Of a stretch of 64,000 nucleotides of DNA, positions 9,138 through 18,848 are shown piece after piece; within the stretch, counting starts at the first letter, position 1, and each line of letters starts with the position of its first letter. A model generated the notes under the pieces. That model did not search any database. It was not told the DNA's origin and saw nothing but the letters and a program-made list of their open reading frames with translations. Source of the DNA: Promethearchaeota archaeon (GTDB taxonomy: Archaea; Asgardarchaeota; Lokiarchaeia; Sigyniarchaeales; SOKP01); assembly GCA_029838195.1 (NCBI GenBank), contig JALGVJ010000001.1:124001-188000 (forward strand), written 5' to 3'. Made by a program: the position numbers and the translations under genes.

Positions 9138-9992
9138 TCATCTTTGAAGGAGTTGGCTTTTATCATGCTGAATTTTTTTAAGAAAATCACAGATAATTGG
9201 ATTTATGACGTCCGCCCTTTGAGCGGGTGCGAAATGTCCCGCCATATCAATGATTTCTAATTGTGAATTTGCAATCATTTCATGTAATTTTTCGGACATT
9301 TGCTCAGGGCTGAAATTATCTAACCGCCCTCCAATTATAAGCGTGGGACATTTTATCCCCGAAGGATCATACTCCTTTATCTCGTGAATCATCCTAAATA
9401 TTTGATCTTCAATGATCATGTAGAGATCCTCTCTCGTCATTTTAGTCCCGACTAGGGAATCTGCTAAAGACGTAACAATATAAGGTATGGTTTTATCGAG
9501 AATTTTTTCCACGCTGTTAGCTACAACCTCTAAGAAATTCATACGAATAAAATAAGGTAAGAGATTATAAAAGATATTTCGTATTACATTATCAATCATT
9601 ATATACCCTGAATTGAGCAAAATTAAGAATTTCACCCGCTCAGGATGTTTTAAACAAATTAATTGAGCGATCATCCCACCTACTAAGGAATGACCAATGA
9701 GCCCGAATTCGCCCTCCACGTGTAAATAGTCCAAAAGATCTTCCAAATCCCTTATAATTTCATGTCGTAAATTATGGGTTAGATCTAAGGTTTTTGGATG
9801 ATCACTCCTTCCATGCCCTAGAGCATCAAACAAAATGAGCCGATAATTATTTTTCAATATTTTGATTTGTTTCTTAAAAAATGCCGCTGATGAGGCGAAT
9901 CCATGAAGTAGAACAATCGTACAACTTTTCGAAAAAGGATTGATATCTTCGTAATATAATTTATAATTATCTCGGTTTTTAAAATAGGGCAT
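9138..9992 (-). CDS. Alpha/beta hydrolase
   Basis: 284 residues with the full alpha/beta-hydrolase plan: oxyanion HG in LLHGFASSAAFF, FDALGHGRSD, nucleophile Ser in GHSLVGG, acid Asp in IGGRLDNFSPEQM and catalytic His in DMAGHFAPAQ. The helical cap is between about residues 125 and 210. It could be an esterase, lipase or C-C hydrolase; substrate cannot be told. It has its own spacing from neighbours and starts at an ATG (MPYFKNRDN). Confidence 0.85.
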   Translation of the reverse strand: MPYFKNRDNYKLYYEDINPFSKSCTIVLLHGFASSAAFFKKQIKILKNNYRLILFDALGHGRSDHPKTLDLTHNLRHEIIRDLEDLLDYLHVEGEFGLIGHSLVGGMIAQLICLKHPERVKFLILLNSGYIMIDNVIRNIFYNLLPYFIRMNFLEVVANSVEKILDKTIPYIVTSLADSLVGTKMTREDLYMIIEDQIFRMIHEIKEYDPSGIKCPTLIIGGRLDNFSPEQMSEKLHEMIANSQLEIIDMAGHFAPAQRADVINPIICDFLKKIQHDKSQLLQR

Positions 9993-10102
9993 TCGATTTG
10001 GAACTTAATAATCATCTAATAAAAGATAAAATAATCTATAAAAAATATATTTTTCCACTCCCTTAAAATCCTTTTAAATAAGAAAAAAAGAAAAAAATCC
10101 TT

Positions 10103-10118
10103 GCGAACTAACGTTCGC
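10103..10118. repeat. Short perfect hairpin
   Basis: GCGAAC-TAAC-GTTCGC forms a 6-bp GC-rich stem with a 4-nt loop in an otherwise AT-rich spacer, about 110 bp upstream of the hydrolase start and about 140 bp downstream of the symporter stop. Could be a protein-binding palindrome or RNA processing hairpin; no direct evidence. Confidence 0.4.
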
Positions 10119-10201
10119 TTCTAATCACCAATCTTTTTTCCTTGTAAGGTTAGATTGACATTCATGGATTTGAAAAATCCATTTCCAAAGAATTTTTGGA
10201 T

Positions 10202-10239
10202 AAAAAAAAAATCACAAAGGAAAAAAAAAAATAAAAAAA
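10202..10239 (-). terminator. T-tract terminator after the symporter gene
   Basis: On the minus strand, starting about 17 nt after the symporter stop, there are T runs of 7, 11 and 10 with few interruptions. Archaeal RNA polymerase terminates at such U-rich tracts without a hairpin, so this is a likely terminator that insulates the hydrolase gene. Confidence 0.6.
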
Positions 10240-10255
10240 CAACATTTTTCAGGGT

Positions 10256-11629
10256 TTATTTTAATTCAAATGATTTCCGCTTTTCCTCGTGAAGTTCAAG
10301 CACTTTTTCTTTCACTTCTTTTAATCGCTCTCCTTTAAGGGGGTAATGTCTATATATTAAAATTCCAATGAACATTACAAATGAAGGAATCAGTCCAATC
10401 AAAAGTCGTATTCCTAATAATGCGGAAGGAGGTTGAACAGGATTGCCAGCCGTGAATCCTGATAGCACGAATACTATGGACATGATAATGTAAGAAAGGG
10501 AAACTGAGCCCTTGACTATGAAAGCTTGAATCCCTTGATACATGCCTTCCCTGCGAACCCCCGTGGTTATCTCGTCTTCATCTATAACGTCGGCATAAAG
10601 TGTTTGGGGCAATAAAATAACTCCCGCTAAGCCTACTCCCAGAGTAATCATGGCTACCACGAACATGATTTGATTGAATACAAATAATAAGAGAATGAAA
10701 GAAAGTCCAAATAGAAACATGGTAAACATCGTAGCTTTTACGGTTCCAATTTTCTGACTCGCCTTATACCATAATAATAACGATGGAATAGCCGTAATGA
10801 ATATAAATAGCAAGGAAAATGCAGATTCTAACTCATTCATGTTAAGGATATAGGTTGTAAAAAAGATGGCCGTGGCGGAAGCAATATAATAGGCAATGTT
10901 AATGCAAAACCACGCAAATACCACGATTCGAAAAGCATGGTTTTTCAATGTCTCCTTTAAGGCGGGAATTAAGTGCAAGGCTTGTTCTTTACTAAAGATC
11001 TCTTGTTCTTTTGTTACAAACGCACTCGTGAATATGGAAATGGCAATCACGATTCCAAGCACAATAGCCATTAAAAACCATGACATGCTAGCAGTATATC
11101 CCATTTCTCGAAAAATTCCAACTATAATTAAAGAAAACACGTAGCCTAATATTAAAGCCAAGATATCAAAAAATTCAAGGTAGCTTGCGATCTCTAATCG
11201 TTCGCCAATGTCCGTGCTTAATTCAGGATATAGTGCCCTATAAGATAAAGAGACTACCGTGAACATCCATTCAAATGCGATAATGATGAACAAAAAGTAT
11301 AGGAATATTGCCAGAGTCTCTTTAAAAGGATTCCACCATAGAAAAATAAAGGAAACAACCAAAGGAACGGTTCCAAATATGAGATAGGGTCTACGCCTGC
11401 CCCAACGAGTTCTTGTATGGTCTGAAATGTGACCCATGAGGACGTCGTTGAACATATCCCATATTCCAAGGATACCCATTGCCAAACCAATCCAGATGGG
11501 GTCAAGACCGACGATACTTGCATAAAAGAAATAGATATAAGTAGAAAAGGTCCATGTAGAAATTACCACGCCGAGATATCCAAAGCTATATCCCAATTTT
11601 GTTTTTTTAGTTAATTTTATTTCACTCAT
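10256..11629 (-). CDS. GPH-family sugar:cation symporter (MelB-like MFS)
   Basis: About 457 residues with 12 hydrophobic spans. The N-terminal half has GYSFGYLGVVIS, then GIWDMFNDVLMGHISDHTRTRWGRRRPYL split over two helices and a loop, which is the hallmark of the glycoside-pentoside-hexuronide symporters (Asp in helix II, basic GRRRP loop). ADVIDEDEITTGVRREGMYQG in the second half is also diagnostic. It should import a sugar or glycoside with Na+ or H+. I use the ATG at 11629 (MSEIKLTKK) with AGGA five nt upstream; an ATG at 11650 is in frame. A related symporter is at 51.5 kb. Confidence 0.88.
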   Translation of the reverse strand: MSEIKLTKKTKLGYSFGYLGVVISTWTFSTYIYFFYASIVGLDPIWIGLAMGILGIWDMFNDVLMGHISDHTRTRWGRRRPYLIFGTVPLVVSFIFLWWNPFKETLAIFLYFLFIIIAFEWMFTVVSLSYRALYPELSTDIGERLEIASYLEFFDILALILGYVFSLIIVGIFREMGYTASMSWFLMAIVLGIVIAISIFTSAFVTKEQEIFSKEQALHLIPALKETLKNHAFRIVVFAWFCINIAYYIASATAIFFTTYILNMNELESAFSLLFIFITAIPSLLLWYKASQKIGTVKATMFTMFLFGLSFILLLFVFNQIMFVVAMITLGVGLAGVILLPQTLYADVIDEDEITTGVRREGMYQGIQAFIVKGSVSLSYIIMSIVFVLSGFTAGNPVQPPSALLGIRLLIGLIPSFVMFIGILIYRHYPLKGERLKEVKEKVLELHEEKRKSFELK

Positions 11630-11887
11630 GAAAATCCTATCATCATGCATTAATTGAACTACATTTTAATTGTATAAAGATGAAATTATATTGTCTTTTG
11701 TAAGATTTAAATATTTTTTTTCTTGAACTCATTAAATTCATTAAACATGATTGGGGGTACCTCTTTAATTCAGAAATCTTAAATCTCAATTCGAAAAATA
11801 GAAATGAAATGTTTTTAAAAAGAATTGAGAATATAAGGAGTAAGAGGGAAATTCTGTAATAAAAAGAAAAAATCTTTAAAAAACCCT

Positions 11888-13729
11888 TTAATATATTGTT
11901 TCTCCGGTTATTCTATCGACCTTAAAATGCCTGAATTTAGCGGAAGAGCGCCCTATTTCCTCTCTTTGTCGAATTTTATTTACCACTTCTTTTGGAAAAA
12001 GAGCCCGGGCAAGGTGAAGGATCATTTCTTTTGTTTCAATACAATTGAATAGTTTTAAAGATTCTAAAGAGTAGAAGATTTCACTAATTAAATCATAATT
12101 TACAGTTTCAGAAAAATCAACAAATTCTAAATTTCTATAAATTCTTGAAATAATGGTATCAATGAAATTGAAGGATTTTAGATCTTCTAAGGTATTTCGC
12201 ATGTAATTGCAGAAAAGGACGTAATAAGTAGCTTCCGAAGAGACAATTTCATCCCTGTGTTGCCTGATTCCTTCTGGAGTGACTCTTAGCTTAATTTCTT
12301 CCACGATAGCCTTGATATGTTGGGGATTGATTTTATCGAGAAACCCTAAAATTCTATAGATTTTTAAAATAACAACTAATTGTGAAGTTTCTAATTCTTT
12401 TAAATAAGAAGATTTAAAAAATTTGGACTCAGCTTGTACTAATCTTAATAATTGCTCTTCACTTAAGTGCCATTTTATCAGCGAAGTCGATTTTAGGAAA
12501 TAATAGATGCGGTCAGTTGCTTCGATAATCGGGGCTTCAAATTCATCTATGCATTCTTCATAAAGTTCTTCTAAAAAGGATTTTACTTTTACTTCATTTA
12601 TGTTAACCCCTAAATATTTCGATAAATAAATTCCACAGAAGTATATGTCCGGATTTTTTAAAGAGATGAGCGGTATGGATATTAACCATTTATCTAAGTT
12701 ATTTTTCAAGTAGTCCTTTAATGAAGTAAAGTTAAATAAATATTCGAGATTAAAAAAATTAATGATTCTAAAGATCAAGTAATTTAATTGAAGTTTATCT
12801 TGAATATCTTCAAGATTTTCTAATTTTTCTATTTTTTCTTTATTTTCTTGAAATTTTTGGATGATTCTATCCCGAATTTGAATATATTTTTTTAAATTCT
12901 CCGTTTTTTCGGATTTTTCCATGAGTTCTTTTAATTCTATTAATTCCATTGTAAATTCAATGGGTAAATATCCGCGAGCTTTTAGATTCAAGAGAACAAA
13001 AGTAGCATTAAGATCAACTAGATAATTCAAGACTTTTTCTAAGAAGATTTCATATAAGATGGGAGCGATTTTTTTCTTGTAAAGAACGATAGGAGAAGAA
13101 ATTGTGTTGTTCTCTTCCTTTTTGATTTTCAAAAAAGGATCCATGAATCGTGTTTCGATATATTCTTCCCTAAAACCTAAAGATATAAATTCTTTTTTTA
13201 AGAAATCCAAGAAATTTCTCTCTATTTCACTAATGACTTCAGTCATGTATTGAGAATCTTTTTTCTTTTTCAATTGGGGATGGAGTTTTCGCAATTCTTG
13301 TAACTTTTTTTTTTTAACCTCCCATTTTTCCTTCTTTATCTTCCATTCTTCAATCTTATTTTCTCTCTTTAATTGCCTTATTTCTCTTCTTAAATCTCTA
13401 GGTGTTTGATGATCTTTATCAAAAATACTGGTTAAAATTTCTTTAAAATGCGGATTTTCTTTTACCGATTCAATTATATGAAAATTAAGTGTTTGAATGG
13501 ATTCATTAAAATTTTTTAGAGAATTATTATTTAATTGTTTTAACTTCTCTTTAAAAAAGTTTTTCATCTCTAAATATCTCTCACCAAAAAAACTCTTAAA
13601 TTCTTTCCAGAAATAATCATCTAAAGAAGCATAAAATAAATCAATATTATCTAAATAAAGGTCAAGTATGTTAAAAAGCCCTTGAATGAGCATAGTCATC
13701 CACGTATGTTCTAATAAAATGTAGTCCAA
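11888..13729 (-). CDS. Large helical protein: coiled coil plus possible alpha-toroid C-terminus
   Basis: 613 residues, not recognised. The N-terminal 100 residues are helical with a short hydrophobic patch; residues about 110-160 are a strongly charged Lys/Glu coiled coil (REIRQLKREN...KKEKWEVKKKK). The last 250 residues contain spaced helical repeats such as ATDRIYYFLKS, SEATYYVLFCNYM and ISEIFYSLES, which recall the alpha/alpha-toroid prenyltransferase or cyclase-like repeats found fused to other domains in Asgard genomes. No catalytic residues can be assigned. The start is a TTG at 13729. A 451-bp divergent spacer separates it from glmM. Confidence 0.7.
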   Translation of the reverse strand: MDYILLEHTWMTMLIQGLFNILDLYLDNIDLFYASLDDYFWKEFKSFFGERYLEMKNFFKEKLKQLNNNSLKNFNESIQTLNFHIIESVKENPHFKEILTSIFDKDHQTPRDLRREIRQLKRENKIEEWKIKKEKWEVKKKKLQELRKLHPQLKKKKDSQYMTEVISEIERNFLDFLKKEFISLGFREEYIETRFMDPFLKIKKEENNTISSPIVLYKKKIAPILYEIFLEKVLNYLVDLNATFVLLNLKARGYLPIEFTMELIELKELMEKSEKTENLKKYIQIRDRIIQKFQENKEKIEKLENLEDIQDKLQLNYLIFRIINFFNLEYLFNFTSLKDYLKNNLDKWLISIPLISLKNPDIYFCGIYLSKYLGVNINEVKVKSFLEELYEECIDEFEAPIIEATDRIYYFLKSTSLIKWHLSEEQLLRLVQAESKFFKSSYLKELETSQLVVILKIYRILGFLDKINPQHIKAIVEEIKLRVTPEGIRQHRDEIVSSEATYYVLFCNYMRNTLEDLKSFNFIDTIISRIYRNLEFVDFSETVNYDLISEIFYSLESLKLFNCIETKEMILHLARALFPKEVVNKIRQREEIGRSSAKFRHFKVDRITGETIY

Positions 13730-14179
13730 TAACCTACAATTACTATTACAATAATATAATACATGAAATTAATAATTTATCATTACAATTTATTCAAAAT
13801 AATTTTTTTATTGATTTAGTTTTTATTAATTATTTTCATCCTTTTTATAAGCATTTATAAAAATATTTTGAAAATCTTTTAAACCTCACTTTCAAATCTA
13901 AAATTGGGACATTCCTTTCATGACATGATGATATTGGGAAAAAAAATCATTAGCTTACCATGAACTTATTTGTATATATAAAAAGAACAAGATCTCATGG
14001 TTTTCCTCTTTTCTTTTTCCAAACTCAACACGTTTTTCGGTGTTAGTAATAATCGATTTAAGCTATAAAGTTTAAAAATTAAGATTTCTTCAATTTACTT
14101 ATAATTATAAAGTTTATTTAACTAAATAGAAGAGTATTTTATCTTATTTTAAATTAGTATTATTATTTATCAAGTTAAA
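13730..14179. other. Divergent intergenic, 450 bp
   Basis: Spacer between the minus-strand helical protein and plus-strand glmM; it must hold both promoters. A clear TATA element (13973-13983) lies too far (about 200 nt) from glmM for a leaderless start. About 14 nt after it is an ATG opening a 23-codon frame (13997-14068, MVFLFSFSKLN...). Otherwise very AT-rich, with no RNA gene recognised. Confidence 0.45.
13973..13983 (+). promoter_or_regulatory. Orphan TATA element
   Basis: TATATATAAAA is a near-ideal archaeal TATA box. Expected transcription start is about 13999-14008. No known gene starts there: glmM starts at 14180, which would imply a leader of about 175 nt, or a short unannotated RNA. 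Confidence 0.4.
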
Positions 14180-15610
14180 ATGACGAGTAATATATTTGGA
14201 ACTTCAGGAATTCGTCGAGTTTTTTTAAATTATAGTGAATCTGATTTAGTTTTCACACCTCAGATGGCTTTAGAAGTAGGTTTAGCCTTGGGAACATATT
14301 TAAACGGCGAGGGCACCGTAGTAATCGGAAGAGATATTCGAACCTCAGCCCTCCCAATTGAATATGCTTTAATTTCCGGAGTTATTAGCACGGGGTGTAA
14401 AGTTAAGACTTTAGGAATCGTAACGACCCCAACCTTAGCAATGTCCTTGCGATATTTAGATGCTTCTGCGGGGTGCATGATCACGGCATCTCATAACACT
14501 CCGGAATATATTGGATTGAAGATTTGGAATCCTTCTGGAATGGGCTACACCACGGAACAAGAAGAGAAAATTTCCAAGATTTATGACACTAAAGCGTTCA
14601 TAAAAAAAGAATGGAATGAGGTTGGAAAAGTTACTCCGGTTCCTGATATTAATGACATTCATATTTCCGAAATCAAATCTCGCATTGAATTTGATGGAAG
14701 CAACTTAAATGTAATTGTAGATCCTGGAAATGGCGCCGGTTGTGAAATCGTTCCTAAATTATTGGGGAGTTATAATGTAAATGTTATAACATTGAACTCC
14801 CAAATGGATGGAAAATTCCCAGGCCGGTATTCTGAACCGAATAAAGAAAATTTAAAGCAAATATCTTTATTTTTAAAAGCCTCAGATCAAGAAGATATCG
14901 GAATTGCCCTGGATGGAGATGCGGATAGAGTGATATTTCTAGATGAGGACGGGGAAATCGTTGATCCCATACGACTTTTTGCGTTAATGGCAAAATACTA
15001 TTTAGAAAAGTATAAGGGTACCAAAATCACGGAGGAAAAAATGACTGTAGTTACACCCATTAATTCCTCAAGCCTAGTTGAGGATGTATTAACGCCATTA
15101 GGATGCAAAGTATTGCGCACTGAAGTAGGGGATATAAAAGTGGCAATCGCATTAAAACAATGTGGTGGATTCGTAGGAGGTGAGAATTCCGGTACCTATA
15201 TTTGGCCAAGCACTCATTATGGACCGGATTCAATTGTCACTATCGCAAAAGTTTTACAAATGATAATTCAAACAGAAAAAACATTAAAAGAATTGTTAAA
15301 AGATATACCCAATTATCCATATTATAACACTAATCATCGATTAAAGCGGGATATTCCTTTCACTGATAACATTATCGAAAAAATCATTAAAGAGATGAAA
15401 GATGCGACAAAAGAGATGAATAATTCCATTAAAAAAATAATACGGATTGATGGAGTACGTTTTGACTTTAATGATGGATGGTTGCTAATCCGACGGTCTG
15501 GTACCAGTCCCTATCTGAGAATTTCTGGAGAATCCACTACAAATTTGGAACGATCTATCGAAATGAATACTATCGCTACGGAAAGGATGAAAAAATTAGA
15601 CCTTATTTAG
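14180..15610 (+). CDS. glmM: Phosphoglucosamine/phosphohexo-mutase GlmM-type
   Basis: 476-residue alpha-D-phosphohexomutase. All four functional motifs are intact: phosphoserine loop GCMITASHNTPEY, metal loop ALDGDADRVIF, sugar-binding GGENSGTYIW and phosphate-binding RRSGTSPYLRI. It begins MTSNIFGTSGIRRVF, typical of archaeal GlmM (glucosamine-6-P to glucosamine-1-P), and sits next to glmS and a GlmU-like gene, which favours that role over phosphomannomutase. It ends 45 bp from the convergent SIS gene. Confidence 0.92.
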   Translation: MTSNIFGTSGIRRVFLNYSESDLVFTPQMALEVGLALGTYLNGEGTVVIGRDIRTSALPIEYALISGVISTGCKVKTLGIVTTPTLAMSLRYLDASAGCMITASHNTPEYIGLKIWNPSGMGYTTEQEEKISKIYDTKAFIKKEWNEVGKVTPVPDINDIHISEIKSRIEFDGSNLNVIVDPGNGAGCEIVPKLLGSYNVNVITLNSQMDGKFPGRYSEPNKENLKQISLFLKASDQEDIGIALDGDADRVIFLDEDGEIVDPIRLFALMAKYYLEKYKGTKITEEKMTVVTPINSSSLVEDVLTPLGCKVLRTEVGDIKVAIALKQCGGFVGGENSGTYIWPSTHYGPDSIVTIAKVLQMIIQTEKTLKELLKDIPNYPYYNTNHRLKRDIPFTDNIIEKIIKEMKDATKEMNNSIKKIIRIDGVRFDFNDGWLLIRRSGTSPYLRISGESTTNLERSIEMNTIATERMKKLDLI

Positions 15611-15655
15611 AATCAATAGTTTACTTAAGCCTGTTCTTAATCTTATTTCTTCTCT

Positions 15656-16750
15656 TTAAATTCCTGAAATCTTAGATAAAAATTTGGGTTGATCAGGGTC
15701 CAAGTTTTTTAATTTTGCTATTTCTAATGTTAGTAAGAATACAGCTAAAATCATTAAAATGGGTTGAATGTCAGGAGACGTGTTGGGTACGGGAATGCCA
15801 TAATCTATTGGTTCGGGTATCTCATTGAAACTAGTGGATTCAAAAACGGCTAAAATTGTTGCTCTTCTCTCTTTAATTCTTTTAAGTAAATTAATTAATT
15901 TTATTTTTCTTTTATCCTCTTCATGGGGGATGATGGCTAAAATCCACGCTCGAGGATCTGCTAAAGTAATGGGGCCATGAGGAAATTCCGCTGTCGCATA
16001 GGCTTGACCAAAGATCCTCGCACCTTCTTTTAATTTAAGCGATGCTTCCATCGCAGTAGCATAATCTGGACCAGCTCCTAAAATGAAACAAAATTCTGCA
16101 AATTTAAAATAATTGGATAATCTTTTAATTCGTTTATGAAGTTTAGGAAGTAAGGTTTGAATTATTTTTGGTAAGCTTTTCAATTCATTTATTAAATTAT
16201 CATGATCTTCAAGAGAAATGGTTTTTTTTATTAAAGCGATTTCGAGCGAAAGTAAAATTAGAACCAATAATTCAGAAACATAAGTTTTAGTTGCTAAAAC
16301 ACTTTTTTCTTTATTACATTTTAAAGAAATAGCATGATCGCAAGTTTTAGCAAGAGTAGAATTTAAATCATTTGTAATTCCAATCGTTAAGCACCCAATG
16401 GATTTTGCAATTTTTATGGATTCAATGGTATCACGGGTTTCTCCACTCTGAGACAAACCAATCACGCAATCATTTTCCTGAAGAATGGGTTTTATCATGT
16501 ACTGGAATTCCATTGCATATTCCGTAAAAGTAGGTATTTTAGTTATTTTATTAAATAAATAAGCAACAGCAAATCCTGCGTTATAAGAGCTTCCCGCTCC
16601 GATTAGGTATAAGTGTTTTATATTTCTATCTGTAATTTTTCCTGCTATACTATTAATCTGCGGTAAATCATCAAGAACCCTCTGTAGGACGTGGGGAATT
16701 TCATAAATTTCTGTTTCTGTATATTCACCTAATTTTTTTGACGAGGTCAT
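15656..16750 (-). CDS. SIS-domain isomerase/deaminase, GlmS C-half-like
   Basis: 364 residues with two SIS domains and no glutaminase domain. SIS1 shows LIGAGSSYNAGFAVAYLF and the phosphate-binding GLSQSGETRDTIESI; SIS2 shows ILGAGPDYATAMEASLKLKEG and ATAEFPHGPITLA, then a C-terminal DPDQPKFLSK tail like that of GlmS. It matches the isomerase half of glucosamine-6-phosphate synthase. Lacking a glutaminase it may work as an ammonia-dependent isomerase or a glucosamine-6-P deaminase. It is divergent from glmS (about 150 bp between starts), so both may respond to amino-sugar levels. Confidence 0.87.
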   Translation of the reverse strand: MTSSKKLGEYTETEIYEIPHVLQRVLDDLPQINSIAGKITDRNIKHLYLIGAGSSYNAGFAVAYLFNKITKIPTFTEYAMEFQYMIKPILQENDCVIGLSQSGETRDTIESIKIAKSIGCLTIGITNDLNSTLAKTCDHAISLKCNKEKSVLATKTYVSELLVLILLSLEIALIKKTISLEDHDNLINELKSLPKIIQTLLPKLHKRIKRLSNYFKFAEFCFILGAGPDYATAMEASLKLKEGARIFGQAYATAEFPHGPITLADPRAWILAIIPHEEDKRKIKLINLLKRIKERRATILAVFESTSFNEIPEPIDYGIPVPNTSPDIQPILMILAVFLLTLEIAKLKNLDPDQPKFLSKISGI

Positions 16751-16901
16751 GAAAAAAGCCGAAAGAAAATTCGAATTCTTTGATTATATTAGTTAAATTA
16801 ATATAAAGAATTTTCACTAAAATTCATTATATTCCATGAATTAATCTAATTACTCATCTTATAAATTTTCGATCAATTAACATGTAGGACTTTTTAAGAG
16901 C

Positions 16902-18749
16902 ATGTGCGGCATTTTTGGCTTAATAACAAATCAAGAAATCGATATTGGTAAAATTACATTAGAGAGCATTAAACGATTGGAATATCGTGGTTATGACTCT
17001 TGCGGGGTCGCTACTATTACGGATGGAAAGCTTTTTATCAAAAAAGATGCGGGAAAGATTGATGAAATCCATAAAAAATTGAAATTGGACAGTTTTCCAA
17101 ATGGATCCAAATTAGCTGTAGCTCATACTCGATGGGCCACGCATGGTCCTCCTACTAAAATTAATAGCCATCCTCATGTGGATTGCTCCAATAAAATTGC
17201 GATTTGTCATAATGGTATTATTGATAATTTTATTGAATTAAAAGAAGATTTAATCTCTAAAGGACATGAATTTAAATCCGAAACCGATACTGAAGTGATT
17301 GCCCATTTAATCGAAGAATTCATGAACATGGGATTAGATTTCAAAGAAGCATCTAAAGAAGCGATGAAAAAATGTGTTGGGGGCTTTGCAATTGTCGCGT
17401 GTCACGTGGATTACCCCAATTATTTAATTGTAGTAAGAAAAGAATCGCCTTTAATCGTAGGGATTGAAGAGGGAAAAACGGCTTATTGTGCTTCCGATAT
17501 CCCTGCTTTTCTCCCTTATACACGTAAATGTTACGTGTTAAATGATAATGAAATGGCTGTATTGCGGGCTGGAGAAGTAGAATTTTATTCATTGCAAGAG
17601 GAGAAAAAAATATCAAAAGAACTCCAAGAAATAGAATGGAGCATTGATGCCGCAGAAAAAGGGGGTTATGATCATTTCATGTTAAAAGAAATTCATGAAG
17701 AACCTTTAGCTCTTCGGAAAACCTTAAAAATTCCTAAAGATGAGATTCAAAAATTTGCTAAAATTCTTGTTAATTCAGAAAAAATTTACATCACTGCCGC
17801 AGGTACCTCTTTTTATGCCTCTTTAGCTGGAAAATTTATTATCACGCGCTTTTTAGGTAAATACATTGAAGCCATTGAATGTTCCGAATTTCAAATCCAA
17901 TTGGAAGATTGCATGGAGAACAATGCTGCGGTAATTGCTGTATCCCAATCAGGTGAAACCATTGATTTAATTGAAGCCGTGCGCTGGGCAAAAGAAAAAA
18001 AGAATGCTAAAATTTTAGCCATTACAAATATCGTGGGCTCTTCTCTTACTAGATATTCTGATGAAGCCATCGTAACAAGAGCTGGCCCAGAAATTGGAGT
18101 AGCCGCAACAAAAACTTATAGCACTCAAGTGCTAACCCTCGCAATAATCGCCCTCGAAATAGCTGAAATCTTGAAATCCATTCCCGATGAAGAACTAGAA
18201 AAATATCGCAAGGCTCTAGCAAAAACCCCGGATATCGTAGAACATTTATTAAATAATGATATTAAAAAATTAAAAAAAATCGTAAGAAATCTCGAAAAAA
18301 GCCATAACTTTTTCTTTTTAGCGAGAGGAATCTCCATTGCTACCGCAAAAGAAGGCGGATTAAAGTTAAAAGAAATAGCATGCCGCTTTGTTGAAGGATA
18401 TTCCGCAGCACACGCAAAACATGGCCCCATCTCTTTAGTAAGAAAAGGGTTTCCCATCATCTTTATAGCTCCTCCGGATGAAACGTATGAACGATTAGTG
18501 GGAAACGTGATGGAATTTAAAGCAAGAGGCGGTCTAATTATTTCTGTAGTCGTTGAAAGCGATAAAATCATTTCAGAATTAAGTGATATCACGATACGTA
18601 TTGATCAACCCGCAAGTAAATATTTTAATTTGTTTACTCCCATAACATTCATTCCAGCGCTTCAACTTTTAGCCTATTTTTATGCTGTTTATGTAGGATT
18701 AAATCCGGATCAGCCTCAAAATCTTGCAAAAACCGTTACCGTTCATTAA
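16902..18749 (+). CDS. glmS: Glucosamine-6-phosphate synthase (glutamine-dependent)
   Basis: Makes glucosamine-6-P from fructose-6-P and glutamine. 615 residues, the usual full length. N-terminal Ntn glutaminase: Cys2 (MCGIFGLIT), AHTRWATHG, CHNGIIDNF and SETDTEVIAHL. Two SIS domains follow: TAAGTSFYASLAG, AVSQSGETIDLIEA, then ARGISIATAKEGGLKLKE and HAKHGPISLV, ending in LNPDQPQNLAKTVTVH. With the adjacent mutase and GlmU-like gene it supplies UDP-GlcNAc. Start at an ATG after an AT-rich spacer. Confidence 0.96.
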   Translation: MCGIFGLITNQEIDIGKITLESIKRLEYRGYDSCGVATITDGKLFIKKDAGKIDEIHKKLKLDSFPNGSKLAVAHTRWATHGPPTKINSHPHVDCSNKIAICHNGIIDNFIELKEDLISKGHEFKSETDTEVIAHLIEEFMNMGLDFKEASKEAMKKCVGGFAIVACHVDYPNYLIVVRKESPLIVGIEEGKTAYCASDIPAFLPYTRKCYVLNDNEMAVLRAGEVEFYSLQEEKKISKELQEIEWSIDAAEKGGYDHFMLKEIHEEPLALRKTLKIPKDEIQKFAKILVNSEKIYITAAGTSFYASLAGKFIITRFLGKYIEAIECSEFQIQLEDCMENNAAVIAVSQSGETIDLIEAVRWAKEKKNAKILAITNIVGSSLTRYSDEAIVTRAGPEIGVAATKTYSTQVLTLAIIALEIAEILKSIPDEELEKYRKALAKTPDIVEHLLNNDIKKLKKIVRNLEKSHNFFFLARGISIATAKEGGLKLKEIACRFVEGYSAAHAKHGPISLVRKGFPIIFIAPPDETYERLVGNVMEFKARGGLIISVVVESDKIISELSDITIRIDQPASKYFNLFTPITFIPALQLLAYFYAVYVGLNPDQPQNLAKTVTVH

Positions 18750-18848
18750 CTCTTATAAAATGTTTCTATTTAAAATTAATAGCATGTTTAAAAACATCGT
18801 TCAAAAAAAATCCTTAAATTTGATATCGATAAATTTTGAAATATACCA

